DNA of 14,727 nt from Acidobacteria bacterium CG_4_9_14_3_um_filter_49_7 (GTDB lineage: Bacteria; Acidobacteriota; Holophagae; Thermotomaculales; Thermotomaculaceae), in contig PFTO01000083.1 in assembly GCA_002789615.1 (NCBI GenBank), positions 1 through 14,727 of the forward strand, given 5' to 3'. The position numbers were made by a program, and so were the translations under genes. A model generated the notes under the pieces. The model was not told where the DNA came from and made no database searches. It saw only the letters and a list, made by a program, of their open reading frames with translations. This document shows positions 1 through 5,923 of this stretch, in pieces (position 1 is the stretch's first letter; every line of letters begins with the position of its first letter).

Positions 1-1
1 A

Positions 2-310
2 ATGGTTTCGTCAGGATTTCTCAATGAAGTCTCCGGGTTGATGAAACGGTATGGCTACAAGGATTACCATGCTTTCAAGGCGATTGGGTACCGTGAGATG
101 ATGCTGGTTGCCGAAGGAAGAGGGTCAATGGAGGATGCGGTGGAGCGAATCAAGCGGAGCACTCGAAGATTTGCAAAGAGGCAATTCACCTGGTTCAAGG
201 GTCAGGCAGTCCAGTGGTTTCGGGTTGATCCACTGTTGGGGAAAATACCAGTTGCAGAAATTCATAATTTCATTAAGATAAAGATAAGAAATGTGGGAGA
301 GGAAGCATAA
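2..310 (+). CDS. miaA: tRNA dimethylallyltransferase MiaA, C-terminal part (5' end outside window)
   Basis: This is the C-terminal ~102 residues of MiaA. The enzyme transfers a dimethylallyl group to N6 of A37 in tRNAs that read codons beginning with U. Visible family features are the GFLNEV segment, the AIGYRE motif followed by an acidic helix, and the basic TRRFAKRQFTWFKG stretch near the end, which in the family contacts the tRNA anticodon stem. The P-loop N-terminal two thirds lie left of the window. The reading frame is open to the left edge, so the first ATG seen is internal rather than the true start. The stop codon TAA (308-310) shares its last base with the hfq start codon. The miaA-hfq pairing is widespread in bacteria and supports both calls. 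Confidence 0.95.
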   Translation: MVSSGFLNEVSGLMKRYGYKDYHAFKAIGYREMMLVAEGRGSMEDAVERIKRSTRRFAKRQFTWFKGQAVQWFRVDPLLGKIPVAEIHNFIKIKIRNVGEEA

Positions 311-540
311 TGGAATCAAAACCCGCACCGATCAATATTCAGGATGATTTCCTGAATAGAATCCGGAAAGAAAAACTGGGGGTCCATATTTTTCTTGTAA
401 ATGGGAAAAAACTCATTGGAAAGGTTAAAGCGTTTGACCGTTTTACGGTTCAGTTGGTGAATGGAAACTCGGAACAGCTGGTTTTCAAGCATGCCATTGC
501 CAGTATCATGACTGCCGACACGGGGACCCTCCATGACTGA
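310..540 (+). CDS. hfq: RNA chaperone Hfq
   Basis: Hfq is a hexameric Sm-like ring that pairs small RNAs with mRNAs. The 76-residue product has the family length. Residues 10-22 match the N-terminal helix (IQDDFLN, then a basic RKEK rim patch). Residues 24-50 form the Sm1 motif with the HIFLVNGKKL strand, and residues 56-66 form the Sm2 motif with the diagnostic Lys60-His61 pair. Compared with E. coli Hfq, the distal-face Tyr25 equivalent is Phe28 and the Tyr55 equivalent is Phe59, both conservative changes. The C-terminal tail after the Sm core is very short (~8 residues), unlike the long tail of enterobacterial Hfq. The start ATG overlaps the miaA stop by 1 nt (TAATG), and the 3' end overlaps the next gene by 8 nt. 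Confidence 0.97.
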   Translation: MESKPAPINIQDDFLNRIRKEKLGVHIFLVNGKKLIGKVKAFDRFTVQLVNGNSEQLVFKHAIASIMTADTGTLHD

Positions 541-1234
541 GATGAAGAAAGTTGAGTTCATCCGAAATATTCAATTCTTTTCCGATCTTGAGGACGACAA
601 CCTTCACGACATTCTTCGTCATTGTCATGAAATCAATGTGGACAAGGGCGAAGTGATCGTCAGCGAGAATACACCAGGTGATGCCCTCTATGTGATCGTA
701 GGAGGAGAAGTAAAGGTTACGATGATCTCCAATGAAGGAAAAGAGATCATCCTCTCCACATTGCAGAAGGGAGAGTTTTTTGGTGAAATGAGTTTGCTGG
801 ACGGCTCAACTCGCTCGGCAAATGTCATCAGCATGTCTTCCAGTTCGCTGCTGAAATTGGCCCGGGCAGATTTCCTGAATCACATTCTTCCTAACCCGGA
901 CATTGCTGCCGGTATTCTTGCAGTACTCTCCAGGCGGCTCAGGGCAGCCAACGAGAGAATCATAAATCTCATCTCTCTTGATGCATTTGACCGTCTGGCC
1001 CGTTATTTTCAGAAAGAAGCGGCCGCAAAAGGCCGACCACTTATTGATGGAAGTGTAGTATTTGACAGGCTTCCGCAGAGCGATATTGCCGCGACAATTG
1101 GAAGTTCCCGGGAAACTGTTACCCGGATGATCAAGGAAATGGTGGAACTGGGTTATATCGCTGTTTCCGGTCGCAGCATTATCCTGAAGCGGGATTATGA
1201 TGAAAAATTATCTATTCGGCACGAGGAATCATGA
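533..1234 (+). CDS. Crp/Fnr-family transcriptional regulator
   Basis: This is a 233-residue cyclic-nucleotide-type transcription factor. Residues ~10-125 form the cNMP-binding jelly roll. The phosphate-binding cassette FGEMSLLDGSTRSA (83-96) keeps the Gly-Glu and Arg-Ser positions that hold cAMP in E. coli CRP (here Glu85, Arg94, Ser95), so a cyclic nucleotide ligand is plausible. A long dimerisation helix (~122-148) leads to a winged HTH. Its recognition helix SSRETVTRMIKEM (191-203) carries the Arg-Glu...Arg triad (193, 194, 198) used by CRP to read TGTGA half-sites. The N-terminus lacks the FNR-type cysteine cluster, so oxygen sensing by an Fe-S cluster is unlikely. The start at 533 overlaps hfq by 8 nt; an in-frame ATG at 542 is an alternative, and neither has a clear Shine-Dalgarno. 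Ligand and targets are unknown. Confidence 0.9.
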   Translation: MTEMKKVEFIRNIQFFSDLEDDNLHDILRHCHEINVDKGEVIVSENTPGDALYVIVGGEVKVTMISNEGKEIILSTLQKGEFFGEMSLLDGSTRSANVISMSSSSLLKLARADFLNHILPNPDIAAGILAVLSRRLRAANERIINLISLDAFDRLARYFQKEAAAKGRPLIDGSVVFDRLPQSDIAATIGSSRETVTRMIKEMVELGYIAVSGRSIILKRDYDEKLSIRHEES

Positions 1235-1608
1235 AAGAAGAATACTCAAACAAGCGCGCTTGCGTCCGTCTGGACTCTCAAATCCAGGTGGATTTTTCTC
1301 TGGACGATGAAGTCAGCATTCTCTATTCTTACAATCTGAGCCTGGAGGGCATGTTTCTTGAAACAGTGTGCCCCTACCCGGAAGGGACACGGTTTGCGGT
1401 ACGGTTCAACCTCCCAGGTTCTTCCAAGACAATCCATTCAGTGGTGGAAGTAGTGTACAGTCTGGAAGAAACGCATGATGAGGGGGACTGGCAGCTTCCG
1501 GGCATGGGCGTTCATTTTGTGGCGTTGGATCTTGACGACCGTGAACTGATCTCAAGATTTCTGAGTGAGGAAGACCGCTCCGTCAGAAGGACGGCCCCTG
1601 AAGAATGA
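1231..1608 (+). CDS. single-domain PilZ protein (predicted c-di-GMP receptor)
   Basis: This 125-residue protein consists almost entirely of a PilZ domain. Both c-di-GMP signature elements are present: an RxxxR motif (Arg9 and Arg13 in KRACVRLD) and the [D/N]xSxxG motif (Asn35, Ser37, Gly40 in NLSLEGMF), which follows the first beta strands. The MGVHFVALD segment near residue 90 is the usual late beta strand. With no fused output domain, it probably acts as a protein-protein adaptor. PilZ proteins of this sort often affect T4P or gliding motility in deltaproteobacteria-like lineages. Its ATG overlaps the stop of the Crp-family gene (ATGA), with GAGGA at 1223-1227 as ribosome binding site, so it is co-translated with that regulator. 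The partner protein is not evident from sequence. Confidence 0.88.
   Translation: MKEEYSNKRACVRLDSQIQVDFSLDDEVSILYSYNLSLEGMFLETVCPYPEGTRFAVRFNLPGSSKTIHSVVEVVYSLEETHDEGDWQLPGMGVHFVALDLDDRELISRFLSEEDRSVRRTAPEE
1580..1594 (+). other. short perfect hairpin at the 3' end of the PilZ gene
   Basis: CCGTC (1580-1584) and GACGG (1590-1594) form a perfect 5-bp GC-rich stem with a 5-nt loop inside the last codons of the PilZ gene. No T-run follows on either strand, so it does not look like an intrinsic terminator. It is recorded because it is the only stem near the tail-to-tail junction at 1609-1614. Confidence 0.3.
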
Positions 1609-1614
1609 CCACAT

Positions 1615-2106
1615 TCAGTCGGTAAATTCTCCATAAATTTTCTTGGTATCGATTTTCGTCTCGGTTGCGGTCTCTTTACCTTTCCAGAAAATCATGGCAT
1701 TCAACATTCTCTTCAATATCCCAGGTGTATCTTTCTCTTGAACAGGTCGGGTGCTTTCGGAATACTTGAGAGCGGAGAATACAATTGCGGTCTCGTCCTT
1801 GTCAGGTGTGTAGGAAATATCGCGGACAGGTTGGCTGAAGATATACCAGTTGGAAACAATACGGATGTGATGTTCCCCCGGTTTTATGTTATGTATTTGA
1901 AGGAGCCGTCCAGTGCCGGGTGCTGCTACCGGAACCTTGGTACCGTCAATAGAGAGTTCAAACGGATGTTTCATCTTTCGCGAAAAGTATATGACCAGGG
2001 TGTGGTTTTTTACGCCGATCTTTTGCATTTCATTGACCTTCATTGGTCCACAGGCTGTCGCAGAAAGAACGGCAACAAATAACGTCAGCAGGATATGTTT
2101 TTTCAC
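1615..2106 (-). CDS. putative small lipoprotein, possible PEGA-like beta domain
   Basis: The product is a 163-residue putative exported protein of unknown function. I chose the GTG at 2104-2106 (minus strand) because GGAGGTGA lies just upstream at good spacing. This start yields a clean signal peptide: two Lys, a hydrophobic run, then a Cys at residue 19 (LSATAC), a somewhat non-canonical lipobox with Ala rather than Leu at -3. An upstream in-frame ATG (to 2175) would add a non-signal-like extension that spans the promoter, so I reject it. The segment FELSIDGTKVPV through IHNIKPGEHHIRI resembles the strand-turn pattern of PEGA surface-exposed domains (IDG, then a PG-H turn); this is an inference. 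The C-terminal third is charged, with no motif I recognise. The gene is monocistronic and convergent with the PilZ gene, only 6 nt away. Confidence 0.72.
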   Translation of the reverse strand: MKKHILLTLFVAVLSATACGPMKVNEMQKIGVKNHTLVIYFSRKMKHPFELSIDGTKVPVAAPGTGRLLQIHNIKPGEHHIRIVSNWYIFSQPVRDISYTPDKDETAIVFSALKYSESTRPVQEKDTPGILKRMLNAMIFWKGKETATETKIDTKKIYGEFTD

Positions 2107-2108
2107 GG

Positions 2109-2116
2109 TCACCTCC
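2109..2116 (-). promoter_or_regulatory. strong ribosome binding site for the minus-strand lipoprotein gene
   Basis: On the minus strand GGAGGTGA ends 2 nt before a GTG codon, so the GGAGG core is 5 nt away. It fixes the start at 2106 rather than the longer reading frame. Confidence 0.8.
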
Positions 2117-2125
2117 AGTACTGGA

Positions 2126-2154
2126 AATATAGCACAGCACTTTTGTCTTGTAAA
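2126..2154 (-). promoter_or_regulatory. sigma70-type promoter for the minus-strand lipoprotein gene
   Basis: On the minus strand a TTTACA -35 hexamer (2149-2154) is separated by exactly 17 nt from a TATATT -10 hexamer (2126-2131). Five of six bases match consensus in each. The predicted start point near 2119 gives a leader of about a dozen bases that contains the Shine-Dalgarno. Confidence 0.72.
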
Positions 2155-2248
2155 TCCATGACGACGTGTGTGCACGGTCGATACGAATAAGAACAGGGAG
2201 TTGCCTGTTTTTATCTTTGCTCAACCTTCTCAGTTCTACGCTTGTGAA

Positions 2249-2277
2249 TTTACTTGAGCGTTGTTTTCGGGTATACT
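2249..2277 (+). promoter_or_regulatory. candidate promoter for the PASTA-rpe-bamD run
   Basis: TTTACT (2249-2254) and TATACT (2272-2277) are separated by 17 nt. The -10 is good (5/6) and the -35 moderate (4/6). The expected start point lies only a few bases before the ATG at 2287, so the mRNA would be nearly leaderless. If translation began at the upstream TTG (2254) this element could not serve, which makes it tentative. Confidence 0.35.
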
Positions 2278-2286
2278 TCTCGAGAT

Positions 2287-3015
2287 ATGAAAAAGGCATT
2301 GATTGTCGCAGGTTTTGTTGCAGTGGCGGGTCTCGTATTTGCCGCAGGCCTTTGGTTTACATTGGTTTCTGCCGTACGTGGCGGAGTTGTGACTGTTCCG
2401 GACGTGACGGGTGTCCCGATGTCTGTAGCGGAACGACGACTGGAAGAGGTAGGCCTCCATGGAACAGCGGGGGAGAGGCGAACGGTTTATTCGGATTTTG
2501 TGAGGATGGGCGCGATTGCAATCCAGGATCCCGCAGCGGGCAGCCTGGTGAAACCTGCCAGAGTTGTGGATCTTGTGCTGAGTCGGGGTTCCAAACGGGA
2601 AGTCATCCCGGACCTTACGGGCCTGACGCTTTCCAATGCAGCTGAAATGATCAGCAAGTACCAATTGCGCTTAACAAGCGTGGCCAGAGTCTATGGCAGT
2701 CGCCCCCAGGGAACTGTGGTTTCTCAGACTCCAAGTCCTGGAAGTTCAGGAATTGTGGATAATCGGATTAAACTTCTGGTCAGTCGCGGTGAAGAATCAA
2801 GACAGTTTCTGATGCCGGATTTCCGGGGCCAGTTGCTGGTCAATGCGAAGAAAGAGCTGACACGTCAGGGAATTCGCTTTGTAGTTAAAACCTTCGCCAA
2901 CCAGATTGAGGATGAAAATGTCCTTTTTGTTCGGGATCAGTATCCTCTTCCTGGCTTCAAAACTTTAACCGAGCAGACTGTGACGCTGCAGGTGGTTGAA
3001 AGGGAGGCATTTTGA
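2287..3015 (+). CDS. membrane-anchored triple-PASTA-domain protein
   Basis: This 242-residue protein has an N-terminal transmembrane anchor (~5-28, preceded by Lys-Lys) and three successive PASTA repeats at about 34-101, 104-168 and 174-238. Each begins with a (V/I/M)PD(V/L/F)xG strand-turn (VPDVTG, IPDLTG, MPDFRG) and includes a Gln-x-P segment or equivalent (QDPAAG, QTPSPG, QYPLPG). PASTA domains bind muropeptides or uncrosslinked peptidoglycan and usually occur on Stk/PknB kinases or PBPs. Here there is no kinase or transpeptidase, so the protein is probably a periplasmic peptidoglycan-binding or scaffold protein. A TTG at 2254 would add 11 residues; I prefer the ATG at 2287, which begins the signal-anchor directly, though its ribosome binding site is weak. 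The stop overlaps the rpe start by 4 nt. Confidence 0.88.
   Translation: MKKALIVAGFVAVAGLVFAAGLWFTLVSAVRGGVVTVPDVTGVPMSVAERRLEEVGLHGTAGERRTVYSDFVRMGAIAIQDPAAGSLVKPARVVDLVLSRGSKREVIPDLTGLTLSNAAEMISKYQLRLTSVARVYGSRPQGTVVSQTPSPGSSGIVDNRIKLLVSRGEESRQFLMPDFRGQLLVNAKKELTRQGIRFVVKTFANQIEDENVLFVRDQYPLPGFKTLTEQTVTLQVVEREAF
3001..3007 (+). promoter_or_regulatory. ribosome binding site that supports the TTG start of rpe
   Basis: AGGGAGG lies 4 nt before the TTG at 3012. No ATG or GTG is closer, and the TTG begins directly with the conserved family N-terminus, so this site decides the start. Confidence 0.75.
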
Positions 3016-3674
3016 AAGTGATTTCGCCATCGATTCTTTCGGCTGATTTTACTCGCCTGGGAGAGCAGTTGGAGCTTCTATTGTCTGAGGGAATGGAATA
3101 TGTGCATGTGGATGTTATGGACGGACATTTTGTTCCCAATATTACCATTGGTCCTCTGGTTTGTGATGCCGTGAAGCGGGCAGTCCCCACAGTAAAAATG
3201 GATGTCCACCTGATGATAGAAAAACCCGGTGAATATATTGACGTGTTTGCGGAAACCGGTCCTGAGATTATTTATGTTCATGTAGAAGCAGCACATCACC
3301 TGGACAGGCTTGTAAGTCAGATTCAGCAGAAGGGAATCCGGGCAGGAGTGGTGCTGAATCCGGCATCACCGCTTTCTCTTCTGGAGCACCTGCTACCCGT
3401 GGTGGATGCTGTATTGGTTATGTCTGTGAATCCCGGTTTTGGAGGCCAGTCGTTTATACCTTATTGCCTTGACAAGATTCGTCGTCTTGATGAATTGCGG
3501 AAAGCCGGAAAGCTTTCATTTGTTATTGCCGTTGATGGCGGACTTACGTTGGAAAACGTTTCTGAAATTTCAGCAGCCGGAGCCAATCTGATGGTGGCCG
3601 GATCGGCTGTTTTCCACGGAAATCCCGGAACTAATTTCAGAAAATTAACAGAGATCTTGAATAGAACGAGGTGA
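3012..3674 (+). CDS. rpe: ribulose-phosphate 3-epimerase
   Basis: Rpe interconverts D-ribulose 5-phosphate and D-xylulose 5-phosphate in the pentose phosphate and Calvin-type pathways. The 220-residue TIM barrel has the family length and all expected features. The N-terminal SPSILSADF strand is intact. The metal-binding positions are His32 and Asp34 (VHVDVMDGHFVPN), His66 (MDVHLMI) and Asp175 (VDGG); Asp34 and Asp175 act as the acid-base pair. Phosphate-binding loops are MSVNPGFGGQ (137-146) and GSAVF (197-201). It starts at a TTG overlapping the PASTA gene stop (TTGA), with a strong Shine-Dalgarno upstream. The gene is followed after 3 nt by the BamD-like gene. Confidence 0.97.
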   Translation: MKVISPSILSADFTRLGEQLELLLSEGMEYVHVDVMDGHFVPNITIGPLVCDAVKRAVPTVKMDVHLMIEKPGEYIDVFAETGPEIIYVHVEAAHHLDRLVSQIQQKGIRAGVVLNPASPLSLLEHLLPVVDAVLVMSVNPGFGGQSFIPYCLDKIRRLDELRKAGKLSFVIAVDGGLTLENVSEISAAGANLMVAGSAVFHGNPGTNFRKLTEILNRTR

Positions 3675-3677
3675 CAT

Positions 3678-4571
3678 ATGCGCAGATTATTGCTGGTTTC
3701 CCTTGCCCTTTTGCTGGTTATGGGCGGATGTAGAAAGAAAGTTGACTCAAAGCTCTGGAATGGTGGAAAAGAAGTACCGGTTGCTCAAGTTTATCAAAAG
3801 GGTCTGACATATTTGTCTGATGGAAAATATGCAAAGGCCAGACAGTATTTTCAGTTGATTATTGATAATGCGGCAAATTCAAAAGAATTTTCCAAAGCCA
3901 AACTGGGTATTGCCGATGCCGAATTCTTTGATCTGGAGAGAGGGGCCGGAGACGCCCTCGCCGATTATGAATCATTTCTGGTGTATTTCCCGAGAAACGA
4001 AGATGCTCCTTACGCTCAGTACATGGTGGGCATGTGCTATTACTCACAGATTTCCACACCGGACAGAGATCAGTCATTTTCACATCAGGCGATTGAAGCA
4101 TTTGAAAAACTTCGCCAGAAATACCCGTTATCTCCCTACAGCAAGCTCAGCGAGGAAAAGATCAAAGCATGCTGGCAGAGACTTGCAGAACACGAATTTG
4201 ATGTTGGCGTTTTTTACTATAAAGCTCGCAGTTATCTCGCTTCGTCAGGGAGATTCGAATACCTTCTGGATCACTATCTCAGCTATCTCAATGATCAGGA
4301 AAAAGAGGAAACGTACTATTATTATGGGCGGTCTCAATTTGAGATGACCAGGTACGACAAGGCGGCGCGGTATTATCGACTGTTGCTGAAAGAGTTTCCT
4401 AAGACACTGTATCATGACCAGGTATCTGCGGAGCTGGCCGATATTGAAAGCGGTAAGCTGGAGAAAGAAAAAAAGGAAAAAATTGATAAATTTCTGAAAG
4501 AACACAATATCAAAATAAAGCCAAATAAAAAGCCGGGGGAGACAGAAAAGAAGGACCCTGCCGGCAAGTGA
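3678..4571 (+). CDS. bamD: outer-membrane assembly lipoprotein BamD-like (TPR)
   Basis: This 297-residue lipoprotein has a signal peptide ending in VMGGC (lipid-acceptor Cys18), followed by five or so TPR-type helical hairpins (~35-255). The segment STPDRDQSFSHQAIEAFEKL (126-145) and the downstream YPLSPYS match the conserved core of BamD, the essential lipoprotein partner of BamA in beta-barrel insertion. The repeat pattern of YLSDGKYAKARQYFQLII and RYDKAARYYRLLLKEFP is typical of TPR units. A Lys/Glu-rich tail (258-297) extends beyond the usual fold and is probably disordered. GAGGTGA overlaps the rpe stop and serves as ribosome binding site. The related periplasmic TPR protein CpoB/YbgF is the main alternative, but the lipobox and the DRDQ segment favour BamD. 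Confidence 0.88.
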   Translation: MRRLLLVSLALLLVMGGCRKKVDSKLWNGGKEVPVAQVYQKGLTYLSDGKYAKARQYFQLIIDNAANSKEFSKAKLGIADAEFFDLERGAGDALADYESFLVYFPRNEDAPYAQYMVGMCYYSQISTPDRDQSFSHQAIEAFEKLRQKYPLSPYSKLSEEKIKACWQRLAEHEFDVGVFYYKARSYLASSGRFEYLLDHYLSYLNDQEKEETYYYYGRSQFEMTRYDKAARYYRLLLKEFPKTLYHDQVSAELADIESGKLEKEKKEKIDKFLKEHNIKIKPNKKPGETEKKDPAGK

Positions 4572-4592
4572 CAGTGGTTTCAGGAGAAAATA

Positions 4593-5774
4593 ATGATAGA
4601 GTTTGTGGATTTTGCCCGGGTGGAGCACTTGCTCGAACCCGAAGAGAAAATAGTCTACGATACGGTGCATGCATTTGTTCGGGACCGAATAAAGCCGGAC
4701 ATAGCCGGTCATTTTGAGGAGGGCACTTTCCCCATCCATCTGGTGAGGGAAATGGGTGAACTGGGGCTTCTTGGTTCCACGCTCCACGAATACGGGGGGG
4801 CGGGTCTATCCAATGTTGCTTACGGGTTGATTAATCAGGAACTGGAAAGGGGAGACAGCGGTATCCGGAGTTTTGCCTCTGTTCAGAGTTCGCTGGTCAT
4901 CTTTCCAATCCATGCTTTCGGTTCTGATGAGCAGAAGGCACGATTCCTTCCAAAGCTGGTCCTTGGTGAAAGCATCGGCTGTTTCGGGTTGACTGAGCCC
5001 GATTACGGGTCTAATCCCGGTGGAATGAGAACACGGGCGGTTAAGTCAGGGAATCACTGGGTACTCAATGGCACAAAAATGTGGATTACCAACGGATCAA
5101 TTGCGGATGTCGCGGTGGTATGGGCGGCAACCGAAGAAGGAATTCGGGGATTTCTTGTGGAAAAAGGAATGAAGGGCTTCTTTGCGCCTGAAATAAAGCA
5201 CAAAATGAGCCTGCGTGCTTCTGTTACGTCCGAACTTGTTTTCGAGGATGTTGAGGTGCCTGATGAGAACTGTCTGCCCGGAGCATTGGGGCTGAAGTCC
5301 CCGCTGATGTGTTTGACCCAGGCACGATATGGTATCGGCTGGGGCGCTCTGGGGGCCGCGATGGATTGCTATAACACGGCCGTGGAGTATGCAAAATCGC
5401 GGATTCAATTTGACGTTCCCATTGGCCGGTTCCAACTTGTGCAGGCCAAGCTGGCGAAAATGCTGACTGAGATCACCAAGGGACAGCTTCTGGCACTCCA
5501 GATCGGCAGGTTGAAGGATGAAAACCAGGTGGAGCATTATCAGATATCAATGTTGAAGATGAATAACGTGAGCACGGCACTGGATGTTGCGCGGGAGGCT
5601 CGGGATATTCTGGGAGCCAATGGTATTTCCCTGGAGTATCCGGTTTTCCGTCATATGTGTAATCTGGAGTCGGTCAAAACCTACGAAGGTACACAAGATA
5701 TTCACACTCTGGTTCTGGGCCATTACATTACGGGGATTCCAGCGTTTGAACCTGGAAGAAAGGAAAAAAATTAA
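4593..5774 (+). CDS. gcdH: acyl-CoA dehydrogenase, glutaryl-CoA dehydrogenase type
   Basis: This 393-residue flavoprotein belongs to the acyl-CoA dehydrogenase family. FAD-binding landmarks include FGLTEPDYGSNPGG (131-144) and KMWITNGSIAD (162-172). The catalytic base is Glu365 in KTYEGTQDIH, the YEGT context typical of glutaryl-CoA dehydrogenase. Glu85, Arg92 and Ser93 in LERGDSGIRS match human GCDH Glu87, Arg94 and Ser95, which bind the distal carboxylate of glutaryl-CoA. Tyr364 matches Tyr369. These residues favour a decarboxylating enzyme (glutaryl-CoA to crotonyl-CoA plus CO2) over the non-decarboxylating form, where Glu87 and Tyr369 are described as replaced. It would act in lysine, tryptophan or aromatic degradation, with electrons passed to ETF. 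AGGAG (4582-4586) precedes the ATG. No other gene of that pathway lies in the window. Confidence 0.87.
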   Translation: MIEFVDFARVEHLLEPEEKIVYDTVHAFVRDRIKPDIAGHFEEGTFPIHLVREMGELGLLGSTLHEYGGAGLSNVAYGLINQELERGDSGIRSFASVQSSLVIFPIHAFGSDEQKARFLPKLVLGESIGCFGLTEPDYGSNPGGMRTRAVKSGNHWVLNGTKMWITNGSIADVAVVWAATEEGIRGFLVEKGMKGFFAPEIKHKMSLRASVTSELVFEDVEVPDENCLPGALGLKSPLMCLTQARYGIGWGALGAAMDCYNTAVEYAKSRIQFDVPIGRFQLVQAKLAKMLTEITKGQLLALQIGRLKDENQVEHYQISMLKMNNVSTALDVAREARDILGANGISLEYPVFRHMCNLESVKTYEGTQDIHTLVLGHYITGIPAFEPGRKEKN

Positions 5775-5872
5775 CTGCTCCCTGAAAGTTCTAAATTTTG
5801 TATTTTCTTCTTTGAGTGACTGATGAATGATCATTTTGTCAGCGCTTTGGTATTTTGTCTCAAATAAAGAGG

Positions 5873-5901
5873 TTGACATTTCTTGTTTGCTTTTTTAAGC
5901 T
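5873..5901 (+). promoter_or_regulatory. candidate promoter for the pil operon
   Basis: In the 149-nt gap between the acyl-CoA dehydrogenase gene and pilB, a perfect TTGACA (5873-5878) is followed 17 nt later by TAAGCT (5896-5901), a weak -10 (3/6). A better -10 (TATAAA, 5905-5910) pairs only with a weak -35 (TTGTTT, 5883-5888, 16-nt spacer) and would leave hardly any leader. The gap is AT-rich and is the only sizeable one before the pil genes. Confidence 0.38.
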
Positions 5902-5913
5902 GTTTATAAATAA

Positions 5914-5918
5914 AAGGA
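5914..5918 (+). promoter_or_regulatory. ribosome binding site that decides the pilB start
   Basis: AAGGA lies 5 nt before the GTG at 5924. The downstream in-frame ATGs at 5936 and 5942 are too far from it for ideal spacing, so the GTG start is preferred, although ATG 5942 would still keep the whole first MshEN motif. Confidence 0.55.
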
Positions 5919-5923
5919 AGCAG

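Noticed and set aside
2107..2175. Longer reading frame for the minus-strand lipoprotein starting at 2175
   Set aside because: It would bury the signal peptide behind a non-signal extension and overlap the clear promoter and ribosome binding site at 2109-2154.
2166..2645. 159-codon Cys/Gly-rich plus-strand frame over the PASTA gene
   Set aside because: It is an out-of-frame shadow of the PASTA gene; the Cys and Gly content is an artefact of reading the shifted codons and there is no ribosome binding site or family match.
4174..4187. TGGCA...TTGCA resembling a sigma54 -24/-12 promoter inside bamD
   Set aside because: The GG and GC elements are separated by 9 nt rather than the required 10, and it lies within a coding region with no gene start nearby.
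5817..5843. AT-rich imperfect stem around the palindrome AATGATCATT in the gap before pilB, possible terminator
   Set aside because: The outer arms pair only with a bulge and wobble pairs, GC content is low, and no T-run follows, so it does not meet intrinsic terminator criteria.
5855..5923. Longer pilB reading frame from TTG 5855
   Set aside because: The added 23 residues are hydrophobic and unlike PilB N-termini, and a Shine-Dalgarno is positioned for GTG 5924; the MshEN motif begins directly after that start.
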